Part shown: one piece after another, positions 16,304-23,888 of the stretch
Position numbering within the stretch: the first letter of the stretch is position 1
How the letters are laid out: every line of letters starts with the position of its first letter
Assembly (NCBI RefSeq): GCF_002252675.1
Contig: NZ_NQKY01000027.1
Coordinates: 1 to 36,409, forward strand
Length of the DNA: 36,409 nucleotides
Reading direction: 5' to 3'
From: Synechococcus sp. BO 8801
Lineage (GTDB): Bacteria > Cyanobacteriota > Cyanobacteriia > PCC-6307 > Cyanobiaceae
The notes under the pieces: model-generated
Told to the model about the DNA's origin: nothing
Databases searched by the model: none
The model's input: only the letters and a program-made list of their open reading frames with translations
Program-made: the position numbers and the translations under genes

Positions 16304-16891
16304 TCAGTCGACCAGACGGGGATCGACGACGGAAAGATAGCGATCTTCGCATTCCTTGATGATGCGCACGGCCTCGCCGGTGTCATGGAAGCCGTTGACC
16401 TTGCAGGTGCCGGGCTTCTTCAGATCCTTGTAGTGCTCCCAGTAGTACTGGGTTTCCTTGAGCCAGTGCTCACCCAGCTGGGTATAGCTGGTGATGTGGT
16501 CCATGCGCTTGTCGTCTGCCAGGACGGCGATCACCTTGTCGTCCACCTCGCCGCCATCGTCGAAGCACATGATGCCGATGATGCGGGCCTCCACCAGGCT
16601 GCCAGGCACCAGGGGCTCGGTGACGCCGACGATCTCGATGTCGAGGGGATCGCCGTCCTCGTCCCAGGTGCGGGGAATGCAGCCGTAGGCGAAGGGGTAA
16701 GCGAGGGAGGAATAGCCCACCCGATCCAGCTTCAGATGGCCGGTTTCGGTGATCAGCTCGTATTTGTTGATCGTGTTGGAGTTGAGCTCCACGATGGCGT
16801 TGAGCCGCAGCTCGGCCTCATCGGCGAAGGCCGGCAGCACATGCAGCAGGTTCAGCATGGTGCGGCTGGGGGCGTGGTCGATGTTCGCCAT
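16304..16891 (-). CDS. ppa: Inorganic pyrophosphatase, family I
   Basis: Soluble PPase hydrolyses pyrophosphate released by biosynthesis, using magnesium. The 195-residue product shows the family I signature region DEDGDPLDIEIVG (metal-binding aspartates), plus NKYELITETGHLKLDR, YPFAYGCIPRTW, DDKVIAVLADD and HYKDLKKPGT. Length is slightly longer than the E. coli enzyme (175) but normal for cyanobacteria. Start ATG at 16891 (MANIDHAPSRTMLNLLHVLP); no strong ribosome binding site. It sits between the M32 carboxypeptidase (110 bp upstream) and the transpeptidase. The order carboxypeptidase-ppa-hemC is one I recall from Prochlorococcus/Synechococcus; here the ClC and transpeptidase genes intervene. 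Confidence 0.95.
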   Translation of the reverse strand: MANIDHAPSRTMLNLLHVLPAFADEAELRLNAIVELNSNTINKYELITETGHLKLDRVGYSSLAYPFAYGCIPRTWDEDGDPLDIEIVGVTEPLVPGSLVEARIIGIMCFDDGGEVDDKVIAVLADDKRMDHITSYTQLGEHWLKETQYYWEHYKDLKKPGTCKVNGFHDTGEAVRIIKECEDRYLSVVDPRLVD

Positions 16892-16949
16892 GGTGGGGGC
16901 TTTTCGGCGGCGGCATCTTAGGCATCGGGCCCCGTGAGCCCGGTTCTGG

Positions 16950-16995
16950 CCGCCGCGGTCACCCCGCTGCGCTCTGCCCGCCGCGGTGACCCCGC
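16950..16995. repeat. Imperfect tandem repeat, period 28 bp
   Basis: CCGCCGCGGTCACCCCGC at 16950-16967 recurs as CCGCCGCGGTGACCCCGC from 16978, in the spacer between the carboxypeptidase stop and ppa start. The single C/G difference makes the GGTCACC and GGTGACC cores reverse complements of each other. No function inferred. Confidence 0.5.
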
Positions 16996-17000
16996 CCTGC

Positions 17001-18527
17001 TCACCCCGCCCCGGTCAGCTGGCCAACCTTGGCGCGCAGGTAGGTGAGGAAGGGCTGGGCGCCCAGGGGCCGGCCCGTGACCCGCTCGACGAGTTCCTCG
17101 GCGTTCACCGAGCGGCCGTGGGGCCAGATGTTGCCGGCGAGCCAGTTCTGCAGCGCGGCCGTCTCCCCCGCAGCCACCAGCGCCTCGATGGGGCCGATCT
17201 CCTGCTCGAGGGCCTCCGAGATCTGGGCGCTGATCAGGTGGCCGAGGGCGTAGGAGGGGAAGTAGCCGAACAGCCCCTCGGCCCAGTGGATGTCCTGGAG
17301 GCAGCCCTCGGCGTCCGTGGCGGGCTGCAGCCCCAGCAGCTCCTTCATGCGCCGGTTCCAGGCGGCGGGCAGCTCCTCCACCGGCATCTCCTGCTCCAGC
17401 AGGGCCAGCTCCAGCTCGAAGCGCATGACGATGTGGAGGCTGTAGCTCAGTTCATCGGCCTCCACCCGGATCAGGCCCGGCCGCAGGGGATTGAGGGCCC
17501 GCCAGAAACCGAAGGCGCCGCCCCAGGGGTCGGACCCCAGGCCCCCCTGGAAGCGGGGATGCCAGCGCTCGGCGAAGGCCCGGCTGCGGGCCACGCGGCA
17601 TTCCCAGAACAGCGACTGGGACTCATGCACCCCCATCGAGGTGGCCTCCCCCAGGGGCCAGGGGAAGTAGTGGTCGTCACTGCGGGGCAGGCCCTGCTCG
17701 TAGAGGGAGTGGCCCCACTCATGGGCGGTGGCCAGGAAGGCCGAGAACGGCTGGCCCCCCACCACCCGGGTGGTGATGCGGAAGTCCTGCGGGCCCACGG
17801 TGCAGGAGAAGGGGTGGGCGGATCGGGACCGCTGACAGCGGGCCGCGTCGTAGCCCCAGCTGTCGAGCAGCTCACTGCAGAGCCGCTCCTGCAGTCCCTC
17901 CGTCAGCTCGAAGGGCTCCTGGTGGCCCGCAGGCGGGGCGGCCGCCACCGTCTCCAGCAGTCCCGGCAGTTCCGCCGCCAGGGGGGCGAACAGCTCCGTC
18001 AGCCGGGCCTTGCTGACGTCGGGCTCGAAGGGCTGGGCCAGGATCTCCCAGGGGCTGCGGGCCACGGGTTCGGCGTCCGCCAGCTGGCCGGCCTGTTCGC
18101 GGCGCAGACGGATCAGCTCCCGCAGCGCCGGGGCGAAGGTGGCGAAGGTGCTGGCCGCCCGGGCCTCCTGCCAGACGGCGTTGCCGTGGGACTGGGCCCG
18201 GGCCAGGGCGGTGACCAGGGCCGGATCGAGACAGCGCTGGCGGTTCAGCTCCAGGCGCAGCAGCTGCAGGTTGCGGCGCCGCTGGGGAGGGGCGGCCCCA
18301 TCCAGTTCGGCCTCCGCCGCCGCCACCAGATCGGCGTAGGCGTCACTGCTCTGGCGCTCATGCAGCTGGGCGGCCAGCAGGGCCAGCTGCTCGCCGCGCC
18401 AGGGGGCACCGGCGGCGGGCATCACCGTGTTCTGGTCGTAGTAGAGGGTGCTGCTGATCGAGCCCAGCAGGCGGGTGGTGTGCAGGTGCCGCTGGAGCTG
18501 GTCGAGGGCCGGAGCCGCTGCAGGCAT
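17001..18527 (-). CDS. Thermostable (Taq-type) metallocarboxypeptidase, peptidase family M32
   Basis: A 508-residue zinc carboxypeptidase that removes C-terminal residues from peptides, predicted cytoplasmic. The zinc motif HEWGH (H269, E270, H273) lies within TAHEWGHSLYEQG. Also visible are the family features SAHPFSCTVGPQDFRITTR, GVHESQSLFWE, the IRVEADELSYSLHIVMRFEL segment (with the third zinc ligand region) and DIHWAEGLFGYFPSYALGHL near the C-terminus. Length is typical of the family (about 500). Start ATG at 18527 (MPAAAPALDQLQRHL) precedes the conserved TLYYDQNTVMPAAG segment. The gene diverges from the hypothetical at 18605 with a 77-bp spacer. Confidence 0.94.
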   Translation of the reverse strand: MPAAAPALDQLQRHLHTTRLLGSISSTLYYDQNTVMPAAGAPWRGEQLALLAAQLHERQSSDAYADLVAAAEAELDGAAPPQRRRNLQLLRLELNRQRCLDPALVTALARAQSHGNAVWQEARAASTFATFAPALRELIRLRREQAGQLADAEPVARSPWEILAQPFEPDVSKARLTELFAPLAAELPGLLETVAAAPPAGHQEPFELTEGLQERLCSELLDSWGYDAARCQRSRSAHPFSCTVGPQDFRITTRVVGGQPFSAFLATAHEWGHSLYEQGLPRSDDHYFPWPLGEATSMGVHESQSLFWECRVARSRAFAERWHPRFQGGLGSDPWGGAFGFWRALNPLRPGLIRVEADELSYSLHIVMRFELELALLEQEMPVEELPAAWNRRMKELLGLQPATDAEGCLQDIHWAEGLFGYFPSYALGHLISAQISEALEQEIGPIEALVAAGETAALQNWLAGNIWPHGRSVNAEELVERVTGRPLGAQPFLTYLRAKVGQLTGAG

Positions 18528-18604
18528 GGGATCGGTGGAGCCGGTGGCGCCAGCATGGCGCTGGCGGCGCCATGGTGGAGGCGGACCTTCCCGGTGTCGG
18601 ATCG

Positions 18605-19282
18605 ATGCATCCCCCTTCTCCGGAGCAGGCCCTGGTGCTCGCGGCCATCGAAAGGTTCATGACCGACCCCGACCTCGCCCTGCAGGGCCAGCCACCCGGC
18701 GGCGACTCCGGCGATGTCCTCAGCGCCATCCTGCGGGCCCTGACCATGGTGCTGCCGCTCGAGGAGATCGAACTGGCGGTCACGGGCCTGCTCACGGTCC
18801 ACTGCGATCGGCTCGACGACGACACCCAGCTGGTGCTCGAGGCCCTGCTCACCGCCATTGAGCGGGACGACGACGAGATGGCCCTCGACACCCTGCTGGC
18901 CAGCGAGGCCAGCCTGCTGGAGGCCAATGCCCTCGACGGCAACTATCTGCTGGTCTGGGATCCGGCCGAGGCTCCGCCGCTGCGGGAGATGGAGATCCTC
19001 GATGTGCTGGAGCGCTACCCCTGCCGTGGCGAGGCGGCCCGCTGGAACTCCGACGACTTCGTGGCCCTGCTGGAGGGCAAGATCCTGCAGTGGCGCAAGA
19101 CCATGGTGGCCCTGGAGATCCTCCAGGAGCAGCCCGGCACCCGCCCTGCGGCCAGCACGATGGTGCTGCTGGTGCCGGAGGACCCTGCGGCTCCGCTCGA
19201 GCAGCTGGAGGTGGGGGTCACCCTCAGCCCGCCGTCGCCGGGTTCCAGTGCAGCCGCATCGGCACGCAACCCTCCAGGCTGA
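18605..19282 (+). CDS. Acidic hypothetical protein
   Basis: A 225-residue acidic protein of unknown function, without membrane or signal segments. It is largely helical (LVLAAIERFMTDPDLALQ, ILRALTMVLPLEEIELAVTG, LLTAIERDDDEMALDTLLAS). A region with GNYLLVWDPAEAPPL and ARWNSDDFVALLEGKILQW resembles a small alpha/beta domain. The last 25 residues are low-complexity Ser/Pro/Ala. Start ATG at 18605 (MHPPSPEQ); an in-frame ATG at 18572 is also possible. The 3' end overlaps the OsmC gene tail-to-tail by 59 bp, entirely within the low-complexity tail. I believe similar hypotheticals sit beside the M32 peptidase in marine Synechococcus, but cannot confirm this. Confidence 0.72.
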   Translation: MHPPSPEQALVLAAIERFMTDPDLALQGQPPGGDSGDVLSAILRALTMVLPLEEIELAVTGLLTVHCDRLDDDTQLVLEALLTAIERDDDEMALDTLLASEASLLEANALDGNYLLVWDPAEAPPLREMEILDVLERYPCRGEAARWNSDDFVALLEGKILQWRKTMVALEILQEQPGTRPAASTMVLLVPEDPAAPLEQLEVGVTLSPPSPGSSAAASARNPPG

Positions 19283-19640
19283 CCTTCACAGGGCAGCGCT
19301 CGCCGGCGCGGATCAGCAGGTCCCGCTGGCCGTCATCGAGGCCGGCCGGCAGATCGATCCAGGCCTCCAGCAGGGCGATGCGGCGCTCGCCGCTCTGGCT
19401 CATGCCCTTCTCCACCCGCACCCGGGCGCCCTCCAGGGGGATTCCCTCCCGTTCGGCCACGATGCCCATCACCGTCAGCAGGCAGGTGGCCAGGGCCGTC
19501 GCCACCAGGTCGGTGGGCGAGAACGCCTCCCCCTTGCCCTGGTTGTCCACGGGGGCATCGGTGATCAGCCGCGACCCCGACGGGGCGTGGTCCGCCGCGC
19601 AGCGCAGGGCTCCCTCGTAGCGGCAGGTCATCGTGGTCAT
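19224..19640 (-). CDS. OsmC/Ohr family protein
   Basis: A 138-residue OsmC-fold protein; characterised members are thiol peroxidases acting on organic hydroperoxides. The two redox-type cysteines are present: C53 in LATCLLTVMG and C116 in GERCPVKVSL. The FSPTDLVATALATC helix and EGIPLEGARVRVEKGM strand are also typical. This arrangement resembles the YhfA/OsmC branch more than Ohr; substrate unknown. Start ATG at 19640 (MTTMTCRYEG) or 19631. It diverges from the DUF2721 gene across 67 bp and overlaps the previous gene's 3' end. No signal peptide: cytoplasmic. Confidence 0.86.
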   Translation of the reverse strand: MTTMTCRYEGALRCAADHAPSGSRLITDAPVDNQGKGEAFSPTDLVATALATCLLTVMGIVAEREGIPLEGARVRVEKGMSQSGERRIALLEAWIDLPAGLDDGQRDLLIRAGERCPVKVSLEGCVPMRLHWNPATAG

Positions 19641-19691
19641 GGCGGGCGCTGGGCGGCGAACGTCCCTCCAGGCTGGCAGGGGCCGCCGCCC

Positions 19692-19697
19692 TAGATT
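19692..19697 (+). promoter_or_regulatory. Putative -10 element of the DUF2721 gene
   Basis: TAGATT (in CCTAGATT) ends 10 nt before the ATG at 19708. If used, the transcript would start about 4 nt before the start codon, that is, an almost leaderless mRNA. No clear -35 is present. Confidence 0.3.
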
Positions 19698-19707
19698 CGC
19701 TGCCGCG

Positions 19708-20169
19708 ATGTCCGCAGCCTTGGCCCTGATCCTGCTGGTGGCCCCCCATCCGGCTGGGGCCCTCCCCGAGACGATCCGCCTGGCGGTGACGCCGGTGTTT
19801 CTGCTGGCCGGCATCAGCGGTCTGCTCGGGGTGATCACCACCCGCCTGGCCCGCATCGTCGATCGGGCCCGGCTGCTCAAGGAGCGGACCGGTGCTGCCA
19901 CGGTGGCCCAGGAGCGGGAGCTGCAGGAGGAGCTGATGCTGCACCGCCGGCGGATGTTCATGGCCTCGAGGGCCTTCGCCTGCGCCACCACCAGCTTCCT
20001 GCTGGTGGCCACCGTGGTGGTGGTGCTGTTCGTGAGCACCCTGGCCACGATGGACGTGACGCCCCTGGTCGCCCTGCTGTTCGTGCTGGCGATGGGCTCG
20101 CTGATGACGGCGGTGGTGCTGCTGCTGCGTGAGGTGCAGCTGGGCAGCCTGGCCCTGCGACGTTTCTAG
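19708..20169 (+). CDS. DUF2721 family membrane protein
   Basis: A 153-residue membrane protein that I assign to the DUF2721 family (function unknown). Hydrophobic segments lie at about 2-18, 26-44, 92-112 and 115-135. The family hallmark is seen in TPVFLLAGISGLLGVITTRL, followed by ARIVDRARLLKE, a charged helical stretch, then LHRRRMFMASRAF leading into the third helix. ATG at 19708 is preferred over 19633, whose extra residues are Arg/Gly-rich and lie in the divergent OsmC promoter. The stop TAG at 20167-20169 and the stop of the convergent gene share the four bases CTAG. Confidence 0.8.
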   Translation: MSAALALILLVAPHPAGALPETIRLAVTPVFLLAGISGLLGVITTRLARIVDRARLLKERTGAATVAQERELQEELMLHRRRMFMASRAFACATTSFLLVATVVVVLFVSTLATMDVTPLVALLFVLAMGSLMTAVVLLLREVQLGSLALRRF

Positions 20170-21707
20170 GGCGCCGTCAGGCCGATCTCCTCCAGCAGCC
20201 GCCTCTGCTGGCGCGCCTCCACGAAGCGGTGGGCGGCCATGGCGCCGCTCACCGCCACCGGCGGCACGCCGATGCCCGGGAACACGCCGGCCCCGCAGAG
20301 CACCAGCCCCTCGACCGGGGTGGACCCGCCGGGGAAGGGACCGGCGTTGGCGGGCCAGGCCGGGCCGTAGCTGCCCTGGTGCATCCGCAGGTAGTGGCGG
20401 TGGGTGAGGGGGGTGCCCTGCAGTTCCAGCACCACCCGCTCCCGCCAGTCGGGCAGCACCCGGTCGAGCGCCTCGCCGAAGACGGCGCAGCGTTCCCGCT
20501 TGAGGGCGTCGTAGGCGGCGCTGCCCCGCTCCAGCCCCTGCCACAGCTCCCAGGGTTCGTTGGCCGGGGTGTAGCCGTGCAGCACCTGGTGGCCCGGCGG
20601 CGCGCAGGACGGATCGAGCCGGGAGGGCATCGAGAGCACCACCATGTTGCGTTCGGCGCCGATGCCCCGCTTCCAGTCGCCCACCCAGACGTGGTGGATG
20701 GGCAGGTGATCGAGGTCGTCCCCCCGCAGGGCCAGGTGCCAGTGCAGGAAGCCGGCGCAGGCCGGGGTGGCCGCCTGCCGGTGCCGCCAGCGGGACGGCA
20801 CCGCCCCGTCGGGCAGCAGGGCAAGCAGGTCCCAGGGGCTGGTGTTGGCGATCACCCCGCGGCCGGCCTCGAGGCGCTCTCCGTTGGCGAGGCGGACGCC
20901 CACCGCCCGGCCCTGCTCCACCAGGATCTCTGCCACCGCCGCGCCCGTGCGCAGCCGGCCGCCGTGACGCTCCATGCCGCGCACCAGCGCCGCCGCCACG
21001 GCCGCGCTGCCGCCGATGGGGTAGTCGAGGCAGGCGTCGGGCTCGAACCATTCGCCGAACAGGGTCGCCATGGCGGCGGCACTGGTCTGGTCCATGGGCA
21101 ACCCGGAGATCAGGAAGCAGAGCAGGTCGACCCAGTGGAGCAGGAACGGATCGCTCAGGTGCCGGCGGGCGATCGGCCCGAAGGCCCCCCCCAGGGCCGC
21201 CAGCCGGCCGGCCTGGCCCAGCAGGCGCAGGGCGTTGCCGCCGCCGAGGGTGGTGGCCAGACCCGCCCCGGGCCGCAGGGCCAGCAGCGGCAGGGAGCGG
21301 GCCACCTCGCAGCTGGGCCTCAGGGCCGTCAGGAAGCGGTCCCATTCGGCTGCCACCGCCGGGCCACGCAGATCCCTCACCAAAGCCAGGAAGGGGGCCT
21401 GGCCCACCCCCACCCGCAGGGACCCCTCGGGCAGCAGCAGCCCCCAGTCGTGGTAGGTGGCCACGGGCAGGGTTTCCCCCACGGCCCGCAGCACCTGGGC
21501 CAGGGGGTTGGTGCTGGGCCACCGGCCCAGGCCGCTCCAGAGCGAAGGGCCGGACTCGAAGTGAAAGGGACCGCGCCGGAATCCGTGGGCCGCGCCGCCG
21601 GGGGTGGTGTGGGCCTCAAGCACCAGCACTTCCAGCCCGTGGCGGGCGGCGATGGCGCCGGCGCACAGGCCGCCCAGGCCACTGCCCACCACGATCAGGT
21701 CGCTCAC
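20166..21707 (-). CDS. CrtISO/phytoene-desaturase-like FAD-dependent oxidoreductase
   Basis: A 513-residue flavoprotein of the carotenoid isomerase / phytoene desaturase / all-trans-retinol saturase group. The N-terminal Rossmann motif is VVGSGLGGLCAGAIAARHG followed by LVLEAHTTPGGAAHGF. A substrate region has FHFESGPSLWSGLG and DYPIGGSAAVAAALVRGME. The C-terminal FAD motif is GLVLCGAGVFPGIGVPPVAV. The substrate is not readable from sequence: CrtISO itself isomerises poly-cis lycopene, and paralogues in cyanobacteria are uncharacterised. Start is GTG at 21707; a -10-like TAGAAT lies about 26 nt upstream. It ends tail-to-tail on the DUF2721 gene (4-bp overlap) and diverges from a fatty-acid desaturase. 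Confidence 0.85.
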   Translation of the reverse strand: MSDLIVVGSGLGGLCAGAIAARHGLEVLVLEAHTTPGGAAHGFRRGPFHFESGPSLWSGLGRWPSTNPLAQVLRAVGETLPVATYHDWGLLLPEGSLRVGVGQAPFLALVRDLRGPAVAAEWDRFLTALRPSCEVARSLPLLALRPGAGLATTLGGGNALRLLGQAGRLAALGGAFGPIARRHLSDPFLLHWVDLLCFLISGLPMDQTSAAAMATLFGEWFEPDACLDYPIGGSAAVAAALVRGMERHGGRLRTGAAVAEILVEQGRAVGVRLANGERLEAGRGVIANTSPWDLLALLPDGAVPSRWRHRQAATPACAGFLHWHLALRGDDLDHLPIHHVWVGDWKRGIGAERNMVVLSMPSRLDPSCAPPGHQVLHGYTPANEPWELWQGLERGSAAYDALKRERCAVFGEALDRVLPDWRERVVLELQGTPLTHRHYLRMHQGSYGPAWPANAGPFPGGSTPVEGLVLCGAGVFPGIGVPPVAVSGAMAAHRFVEARQQRRLLEEIGLTAP

Positions 21708-21732
21708 CTTGGGCGCAGCAGATCCGCTGCAG

Positions 21733-21738
21733 ATTCTA
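21733..21738 (-). promoter_or_regulatory. Putative -10 element of the CrtISO-like gene
   Basis: Minus-strand TAGAAT matches TATAAT at 5 of 6 positions and would place the transcript start near 21726, about 20 nt before the GTG at 21707. The -35 region is weak. Confidence 0.45.
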
Positions 21739-21786
21739 TTCAGATTCCCTTCGCACGGAAGGCAAACGGACTGCCCCCTTGCTGAC

Positions 21787-21805
21787 TAGGATCGTTCGAT
21801 ATAGC
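21787..21805 (+). promoter_or_regulatory. Putative desaturase promoter elements
   Basis: TAGGAT (21787-21792) and TATAGC (21800-21805, 15 nt after TTGCTG at 21779) are two overlapping -10 candidates in an AT-richer patch of the 194-bp divergent spacer. A start near 21800-21812 supports ATG 21902 as the desaturase start rather than the in-frame TTG codons at 21779 or 21818. Confidence 0.35.
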
Positions 21806-21901
21806 AAAGGTTTTGCATTGTCGCAGGGCTTCCCTTCCGCCACCCTGTCCGATAGCACGCCGCCCGTTCCCCCTGATGCGGACGCTGGCTCCAGGCCATC
21901 G

Positions 21902-23005
21902 ATGCGTCAGCCCAAGCGGGGCGATTTCGAACTCAAGTCCTTCATGGACAGCTCGAATCTGCGGGGCTCCTGGCAGATCGCCAACACCGTGATCCCCTAT
22001 GCGGCCCTGTGGTGGGTCGCCGACTGGAGCCTCCAGCACGCTCCCCTGCTGCTGCTCCCCACCATGGTCGTCATGGTGCTGCTGCTGGCCCGCTGCTTCT
22101 CACTGATGCACGACTGCGGCCACGACTCCCTGTTCCGCAGCCGGCGGGCCAACCAGGTGTTCGGCTTCCTGCTCGGCGTGATCAGTGCCATTCCCCAGTA
22201 CCCCTGGTCCCGCGGCCACGCCTACCACCACCGCCACAACGGCGACTGGGAGAAGTACCAGGGACCGTCGGCCCTGGTCACCACGGGGGCCTTTGCCGCC
22301 CTCAGCCCCGGCCAGCAGCGGTTCTACGGCGTGCTGCGCCATCCGGCGATGCTGTTCCCCGGAGGCTTCTTCTACCTGGTGATCAAGCCCAGGGTGGCCC
22401 TGATCCTGGGGCTGGCGGGCTTCTTCCCCCATCTTCTGGCCTGCCTGCGCAGCCCGCAGCCGATGGGCCTGGGCCAGATCCTGGCCAGCTACCGCTCCAG
22501 GCACTGGTACACCCAGGGGGAATTCCGCCATCTGCTGGCCAACAACATCGCCGTGATCGGCTCCTGGTGGTTGATGGCCCACTGGCTCGGAGCCGGCGTG
22601 TTCTGGTCGATCTACGCCCCGGTGATGGCCTGCGCGGCGGCGATCTTCATCTGCATCTTCTTCGTCCAGCACAACTTCCCCGGCTCCTACGCCCACGCCA
22701 CGGATGGCTGGAGCGAGATGACCGGGGTGCTGGAAGGCACCAGCGATCTGGAGCTGCCGCCGCTGTTCAACTGGTTCTCGGCTGACATCGGCTGCCACGC
22801 CATCCATCACCTGTCGTCCAAGATCCCCAACTACCGGCTGCGGGCCTGCCACGAGCGCAATGCCCACCTGCTGGCGGGGGTGCGGCGGCTGTCGCTGGCC
22901 GACATCCCGGGGTGCTTCAGCTACATCCTCTGGGACCCCCAGGCCTGCCGCCTGACAACGATCGAGGCGCTGCGTTCCGCCGCTCCGGTCCCCGTCGCCA
23001 GCTGA
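21902..23005 (+). CDS. Membrane fatty-acid desaturase (three-histidine-box di-iron family)
   Basis: A 367-residue integral membrane desaturase. The three iron-binding histidine boxes are HDCGH (H70-H74), HAYHH (H106-H110) and HAIHH (H299-H303). They are separated by two pairs of membrane helices (PLLLLPTMVVMVLLLARCF, FGFLLGVISAIP, IAVIGSWWLMAHWLGAGVFW, MACAAAIFICIFFV). Box spacing is that of acyl-lipid omega-6/omega-3 or Delta12-type DesA-like enzymes rather than DesC. The double bond position cannot be assigned. The N-terminus RGDFELKSFM is, as I recall, shared with marine Synechococcus homologues, which supports ATG 21902. The open frame extends to TTG 21779 but the extra residues lie in the promoter region. 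A YjbQ gene follows after 19 bp. Confidence 0.88.
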   Translation: MRQPKRGDFELKSFMDSSNLRGSWQIANTVIPYAALWWVADWSLQHAPLLLLPTMVVMVLLLARCFSLMHDCGHDSLFRSRRANQVFGFLLGVISAIPQYPWSRGHAYHHRHNGDWEKYQGPSALVTTGAFAALSPGQQRFYGVLRHPAMLFPGGFFYLVIKPRVALILGLAGFFPHLLACLRSPQPMGLGQILASYRSRHWYTQGEFRHLLANNIAVIGSWWLMAHWLGAGVFWSIYAPVMACAAAIFICIFFVQHNFPGSYAHATDGWSEMTGVLEGTSDLELPPLFNWFSADIGCHAIHHLSSKIPNYRLRACHERNAHLLAGVRRLSLADIPGCFSYILWDPQACRLTTIEALRSAAPVPVAS

Positions 23006-23013
23006 ACGGCGCC

Positions 23014-23020
23014 AGGAGGA
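23014..23020 (+). promoter_or_regulatory. Strong ribosome binding site of the YjbQ gene
   Basis: AGGAGGA sits 4 nt before ATG 23025, one of the few strong Shine-Dalgarno sequences in the window and slightly close to the start. Confidence 0.6.
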
Positions 23021-23024
23021 CCCA

Positions 23025-23477
23025 ATGCTGCGCCAGAGCCTGAGCCAGTTGGAGGTGTCCACCCATGGGGAGGGATTCGATGACATCACCGGGGCCCTCA
23101 ACCGGTTGATCGCCGCCAGCGGCCTGGTGCTCGGCACCGCCACCATCGCCAGCCTGCACACCTCCTGCAGCCTGACGATCAACGAGAACGCCGACCCCAG
23201 GGTGCTGGTGGATCTCGCCGCCTTTCTGCGGGCCCTGGTGCCCCCGGAAGGGGTGCGGCCCCTGAGCGGCCAGGGGGAGCGGCGCCCCTGGGTGCACGAT
23301 GACGAAGGGCCCGACGACATGCCCGCCCACATCCGCACCGCCCTGACCTGCACGAGCCTGGTGCTCCCCTTCCAGTCGGGACGCCTGCTGCTCGGCACCT
23401 GGCAGGCGGTGTACCTGTGGGAACACCGGGCCCGACCCCATCGCCGCCGCCTCAGCCTGCATCTGGTGGGCGAATGA
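23025..23477 (+). CDS. YjbQ/UPF0047 family protein
   Basis: A 150-residue protein of the UPF0047 (YjbQ) family. The family signature is complete: [55 protein letters not shown] and a C-terminal [18 protein letters not shown] leading to VYLWEHR and LSLHLVGE. Members have been linked to thiamine-phosphate synthase side activity and a cytosolic role, but the physiological function is unsettled. It is 19 bp downstream of the desaturase and 19 bp upstream of the pterin dehydratase gene, on the same strand, so probably cotranscribed with both. Confidence 0.9.
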   Translation: MLRQSLSQLEVSTHGEGFDDITGALNRLIAASGLVLGTATIASLHTSCSLTINENADPRVLVDLAAFLRALVPPEGVRPLSGQGERRPWVHDDEGPDDMPAHIRTALTCTSLVLPFQSGRLLLGTWQAVYLWEHRARPHRRRLSLHLVGE

Positions 23478-23496
23478 CCTCCTGCTTTCTTCCCCC

Positions 23497-23796
23497 ATGG
23501 CCGCCCAACCCCTGACCCCCGCCCAGATCGCCGCGCTGCCCGCCGATCTGCCGCAATGGACGCTGCGGGAGGGCAAGCTGCACCGCGAACTGCGCTTCGC
23601 CGATTTTTCCGCCGCCTTCGGCTTCATGGCCCGGGTGGCCCTGGCCGCTGAAGCGATGGGCCACCACCCGGAATGGTGCAACGTCTGGAACCGGGTGACG
23701 ATCAACCTCACCACCCATGACACCGGTGGTCTGTCGAACCTGGATGTGGAACTGGCCCGCAGGATTGATGCGTTGCTGAAGACGTCGAATTGTTGA
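23497..23796 (+). CDS. phhB: Pterin-4a-carbinolamine dehydratase
   Basis: A 99-residue PCD/DCoH-fold protein that dehydrates 4a-hydroxytetrahydropterin, the product of pterin-dependent hydroxylases. The active-site signature is intact: H56-H57-P-x-W in [15 protein letters not shown], then [20 protein letters not shown] with the third histidine. No aromatic amino acid hydroxylase is encoded in the window, so the partner reaction is unclear; in bacteria without one the protein is often linked to molybdopterin or other pterins. Start ATG at 23497, 19 bp after the YjbQ stop. Confidence 0.9.
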   Translation: MAAQPLTPAQIAALPADLPQWTLREGKLHRELRFADFSAAFGFMARVALAAEAMGHHPEWCNVWNRVTINLTTHDTGGLSNLDVELARRIDALLKTSNC

Positions 23797-23888
23797 GTCG
23801 TCATCCACTTCTGCGGCGCATCTGCAGCAGCTGAGTAAACACGCAGCCGTCTCTGTGAAGATCCGGTGAGTGTTGGCCTGGCTTTCCC

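Noticed and set aside
16950..17000. 28-bp repeats as a possible CRISPR or mobile-element remnant
   Set aside because: There are only two imperfect copies, fully GC-rich, without spacers or terminal repeats.
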